In this document: positions 28,935-30,357 of the stretch, one piece after another | How the letters are laid out: each line of letters begins with the position of its first letter | Numbering within the stretch: the first letter of the stretch is position 1 | Origin: an uncultured Clostridia bacterium | Lineage (GTDB): Bacteria > Bacillota > Clostridia > TANB77 > CAG-508 | Assembly: GCA_949746285.1 (NCBI GenBank) | Contig: CATJZH010000058.1 | Location: 1-30,357 of the forward strand | Reading direction: 5' to 3' | Length of the DNA stretch: 30,357 nucleotides | Program-made: the position numbers and the translations under genes | Notes under the pieces: generated by a model | The model's database searches: none | What the model was told of the DNA's origin: nothing | The model's input: the letters and a program-made list of their open reading frames with translations, nothing else

Positions 28935-29384
28935 ATGAACATGAAACGGAATGAGGATAATGTAGCTGAAATAGCGAGAACAGCATTGAAAAAATCTGAA
29001 GAGCAATTGGAGAAATTTGGGATTTTAAATACAATTAGAATATTTTTAAATTCTAAGGAAGTAAACGAGTTGCTGCAAACAGAGTATGCCAAGGCTATAT
29101 CGCAGGTTACAATTGTGTTTGAAAAAAAGGGAGAAAGGGTATCAAAAGAAAAATTGTACCAGAAACTTCCAACAGAAGAAAGCTATGCAAGAGATGCCAA
29201 AGAAAATGCAATTAGGCGAGTTTCAGCTTCAATCGATTATATGGAGTTATGTATGAATAGAGTTCTTTTAGAGAATTTTGTATCTAAAATAAAAGAGACT
29301 TTAAACACTACTATAATGGGAGATTTAAAAAGCATTATAGAAAAACAGAACTCTATGTTGTTAGATTATGCTATGAAGTTGTAA
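28935..29384 (+). CDS. Orphan 149-aa helical protein
   Basis: I do not recognise this family. The 149-aa product is nearly all helical and charged: NVAEIARTALKKSEEQLEKF, a middle KAISQVTIVFEKKGERVSKEKLYQKL, and C-terminal helices MELCMNRVLLENFVSKIKET and IEKQNSMLLDYAMKL, which suggest coiled-coil assembly. It has no signal peptide or membrane segment. AAAGGATG lies before ATG 28935, and a second in-frame ATG at 28941 could also serve. It has a perfect promoter and a strong terminator, so it is monocistronic and probably well expressed. Codons are G/C-richer than the neighbours. Confidence 0.75.
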   Translation: MNMKRNEDNVAEIARTALKKSEEQLEKFGILNTIRIFLNSKEVNELLQTEYAKAISQVTIVFEKKGERVSKEKLYQKLPTEESYARDAKENAIRRVSASIDYMELCMNRVLLENFVSKIKETLNTTIMGDLKSIIEKQNSMLLDYAMKL

Positions 29385-29401
29385 GAAAAACCATTAATAA
29401 T

Positions 29402-29448
29402 AGTGCTATAAGGAGGAATAAATTCGCCTTGTAGCACTTGTCTTTTTT
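29402..29448 (+). terminator. Terminator of gene 28935
   Basis: AGTGCTA (29402-29408) with AAGG (29410-29413) pairs with CCTT (29427-29430) and TAGCACT (29432-29438), with GAAT/ATTC inside. TGTCTTTTTT follows. Confidence 0.87.
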
Positions 29449-29467
29449 ATAATAAGTATAGTATAAT
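29438..29467 (+). promoter_or_regulatory. Possible promoter of methyltransferase gene
   Basis: TTGTCT (29438-29443), 18 bp, TATAAT (29462-29467). The -35 overlaps the preceding terminator tail. Confidence 0.4.
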
Positions 29468-29497
29468 AATTAGGAAAATAGTGAAAAGGAAAGTATA

Positions 29498-30357
29498 ATG
29501 GAAATAGAAAGAAATTGGGAAGATTATGAAATAATAGATATGTCAAATGGTGAAAAGCTAGAAAGATGGGGAGAAATTATTTTAACAAGGCCAGATCCAC
29601 AAATAATATGGAAAGAAAAAACATATCCAAAAGAATGGAATAAATCGTATGCAAGATATAGTAGAAGTAATACAGGAGGAGGAGCTTGGCAATATAAGAA
29701 GAAAATTCCAGAAAGTTGGCAAGTTCATTATAAAGAATTAACTTTTAATATAAAGCCTATGGGATTTAAGCATACAGGACTATTTCCAGAACAAGCTGTT
29801 AATTGGGAGTGGATGATAAATAAAATAAAATCTTCAAAAAAGGAAATAAATGTATTAAATTTATTTGCATATACAGGAGGAGCAACAGTTGCTTGTAGTT
29901 ATGCAGGAGCAAAAGTATGTCATGTAGATAGTTCAAAAGGAATGGTATCTTGGGCTAAAGAAAACATTGTTTCTTCAGGACTTAAAGATAGACCAGTTAG
30001 ATTTATTATAGATGACGTTACCAAATTTGTACAAAGAGAAATAAGAAGAGGAAACAAATATGATGCAATTATAATGGATCCGCCTTCATATGGAAGAGGA
30101 AAAAATGGTGAAGTATGGCATTTTGAAAACAATATATCAGATTTAGTTGAATTATGTTCAAAAGTATTATCTGATGATCCATTATTCTTTTTAATAAATT
30201 CTTATACAACAGGAATATCAGCCAAAGTATTAGAAAATATATTAAATTTAAAATTAAAAATGAAAAAAGGAAAACTTTCATCAGGAGAAATTGGGCTTCC
30301 AATGAAGAATTCAAGTTTAGTATTACCTTGTGGTATATATGGAAGATGGGAAAAATA
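29498..30357 (+). CDS. Class I SAM methyltransferase, RlmI-like (3' end at window edge)
   Basis: A class I S-adenosylmethionine-dependent methyltransferase resembling the RlmI/RlmK (23S rRNA) family. 286 residues are visible from ATG 29498 (SD AAAGGAAAG): an N-terminal part with YPKEWNKSYARYSRS and a pre-motif FKHTGLFPEQAVNWEWM, motif I NVLNLFAYTGGATVACS, an acidic strand end CHVDSSKG, and motif IV YDAIIMDPPSYGRGKNGEVW, whose DPPxxGRGxxGEVW is characteristic of this family. No PUA domain is evident at the N terminus, unlike E. coli RlmI. The frame is still open in the last codon, where only TA is present, so the stop is probably 1 base beyond the window, after LPCGIYGRWEK. Confidence 0.88.
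   Translation, partial: MEIERNWEDYEIIDMSNGEKLERWGEIILTRPDPQIIWKEKTYPKEWNKSYARYSRSNTGGGAWQYKKKIPESWQVHYKELTFNIKPMGFKHTGLFPEQAVNWEWMINKIKSSKKEINVLNLFAYTGGATVACSYAGAKVCHVDSSKGMVSWAKENIVSSGLKDRPVRFIIDDVTKFVQREIRRGNKYDAIIMDPPSYGRGKNGEVWHFENNISDLVELCSKVLSDDPLFFLINSYTTGISAKVLENILNLKLKMKKGKLSSGEIGLPMKNSSLVLPCGIYGRWEK

Noticed and set aside
1..30357. CRISPR arrays, tRNA or rRNA genes, insertion sequences or prophage
   Set aside because: No regularly spaced repeats, cloverleaf sequences, transposase, integrase or phage structural genes were recognised.

Overview
The window looks like chromosomal DNA from a very AT-rich, endospore-forming Firmicute of class Clostridia. The reasons are strongly A/T-biased codons, Shine-Dalgarno (SD) sites ahead of nearly every gene, a spoVAC-spoVAD-spoVAE operon, a class III fructose-1,6-bisphosphatase, a glmS ribozyme, a T-box leader, an L20-type leader, RNase J and many textbook sigma-A promoters (TTGACA-17-TATAAT type). 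An uncultured gut clostridial lineage is my guess; the sequence does not prove it.

Layout from left to right. 1-1380: L20-leader attenuator and infC-rpmI-rplT, with infC using an AUA start. 1380-4010: an orphan 52-aa gene, a YgjP-type metalloprotease and a secreted repeat protein, all on the minus strand. 4010-5990: the spoVA germination-channel genes (minus). 6121-9260: fbp, a 58-aa membrane peptide and a ROK sugar kinase. 9270-9840: an orphan small gene with its own promoter and terminator. 9856-11090: an epsilon/zeta-like toxin-antitoxin pair (minus). 11154-13640: a long structured leader followed by RNase J with a basic N-terminal extension. 13680-14030: a compact locus with a 41-aa membrane peptide, an SD-sequestering hairpin, a convergent antisense promoter and a shared bidirectional terminator, which is the layout of a type I toxin-antitoxin module. 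14085-17840: a HAD phosphatase, an anchored formylglycine-generating-enzyme-fold protein and gltX. 17890-19750: three or four small accessory genes, one of them DUF951. 19757-23420: a serine T-box controlling a dCTP-deaminase-fold/DUF1653 fusion, a second DUF1653 protein, a deoxyribosyltransferase-fold protein, serS and engB. 23520-28350: a YaaL-like gene, glmS (minus) under a self-cleaving ribozyme, hpt and uvrC. 28399-30357: a Cys/His-rich 55-aa miniprotein (minus), a 34-aa hydrophobic peptide, a helical orphan protein and a nearly complete rRNA methyltransferase-like gene running to the window edge.

The window therefore mixes translation and nucleotide housekeeping genes with many small monocistronic accessory genes. 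Several of the small ones (1414-1572, 9379-9747, 17941-18255, 18687-18914, 28399-28566, 28935-29384) are visibly richer in G/C than the genes around them and carry their own promoters and hairpin terminators. The strongest candidates for undescribed biology are the type I-like locus at 13680-14030, the serine T-box operon whose two nucleotide-enzyme-fold proteins lack catalytic residues, the Cys-rich miniprotein, and the scattered set of solitary orphan genes.
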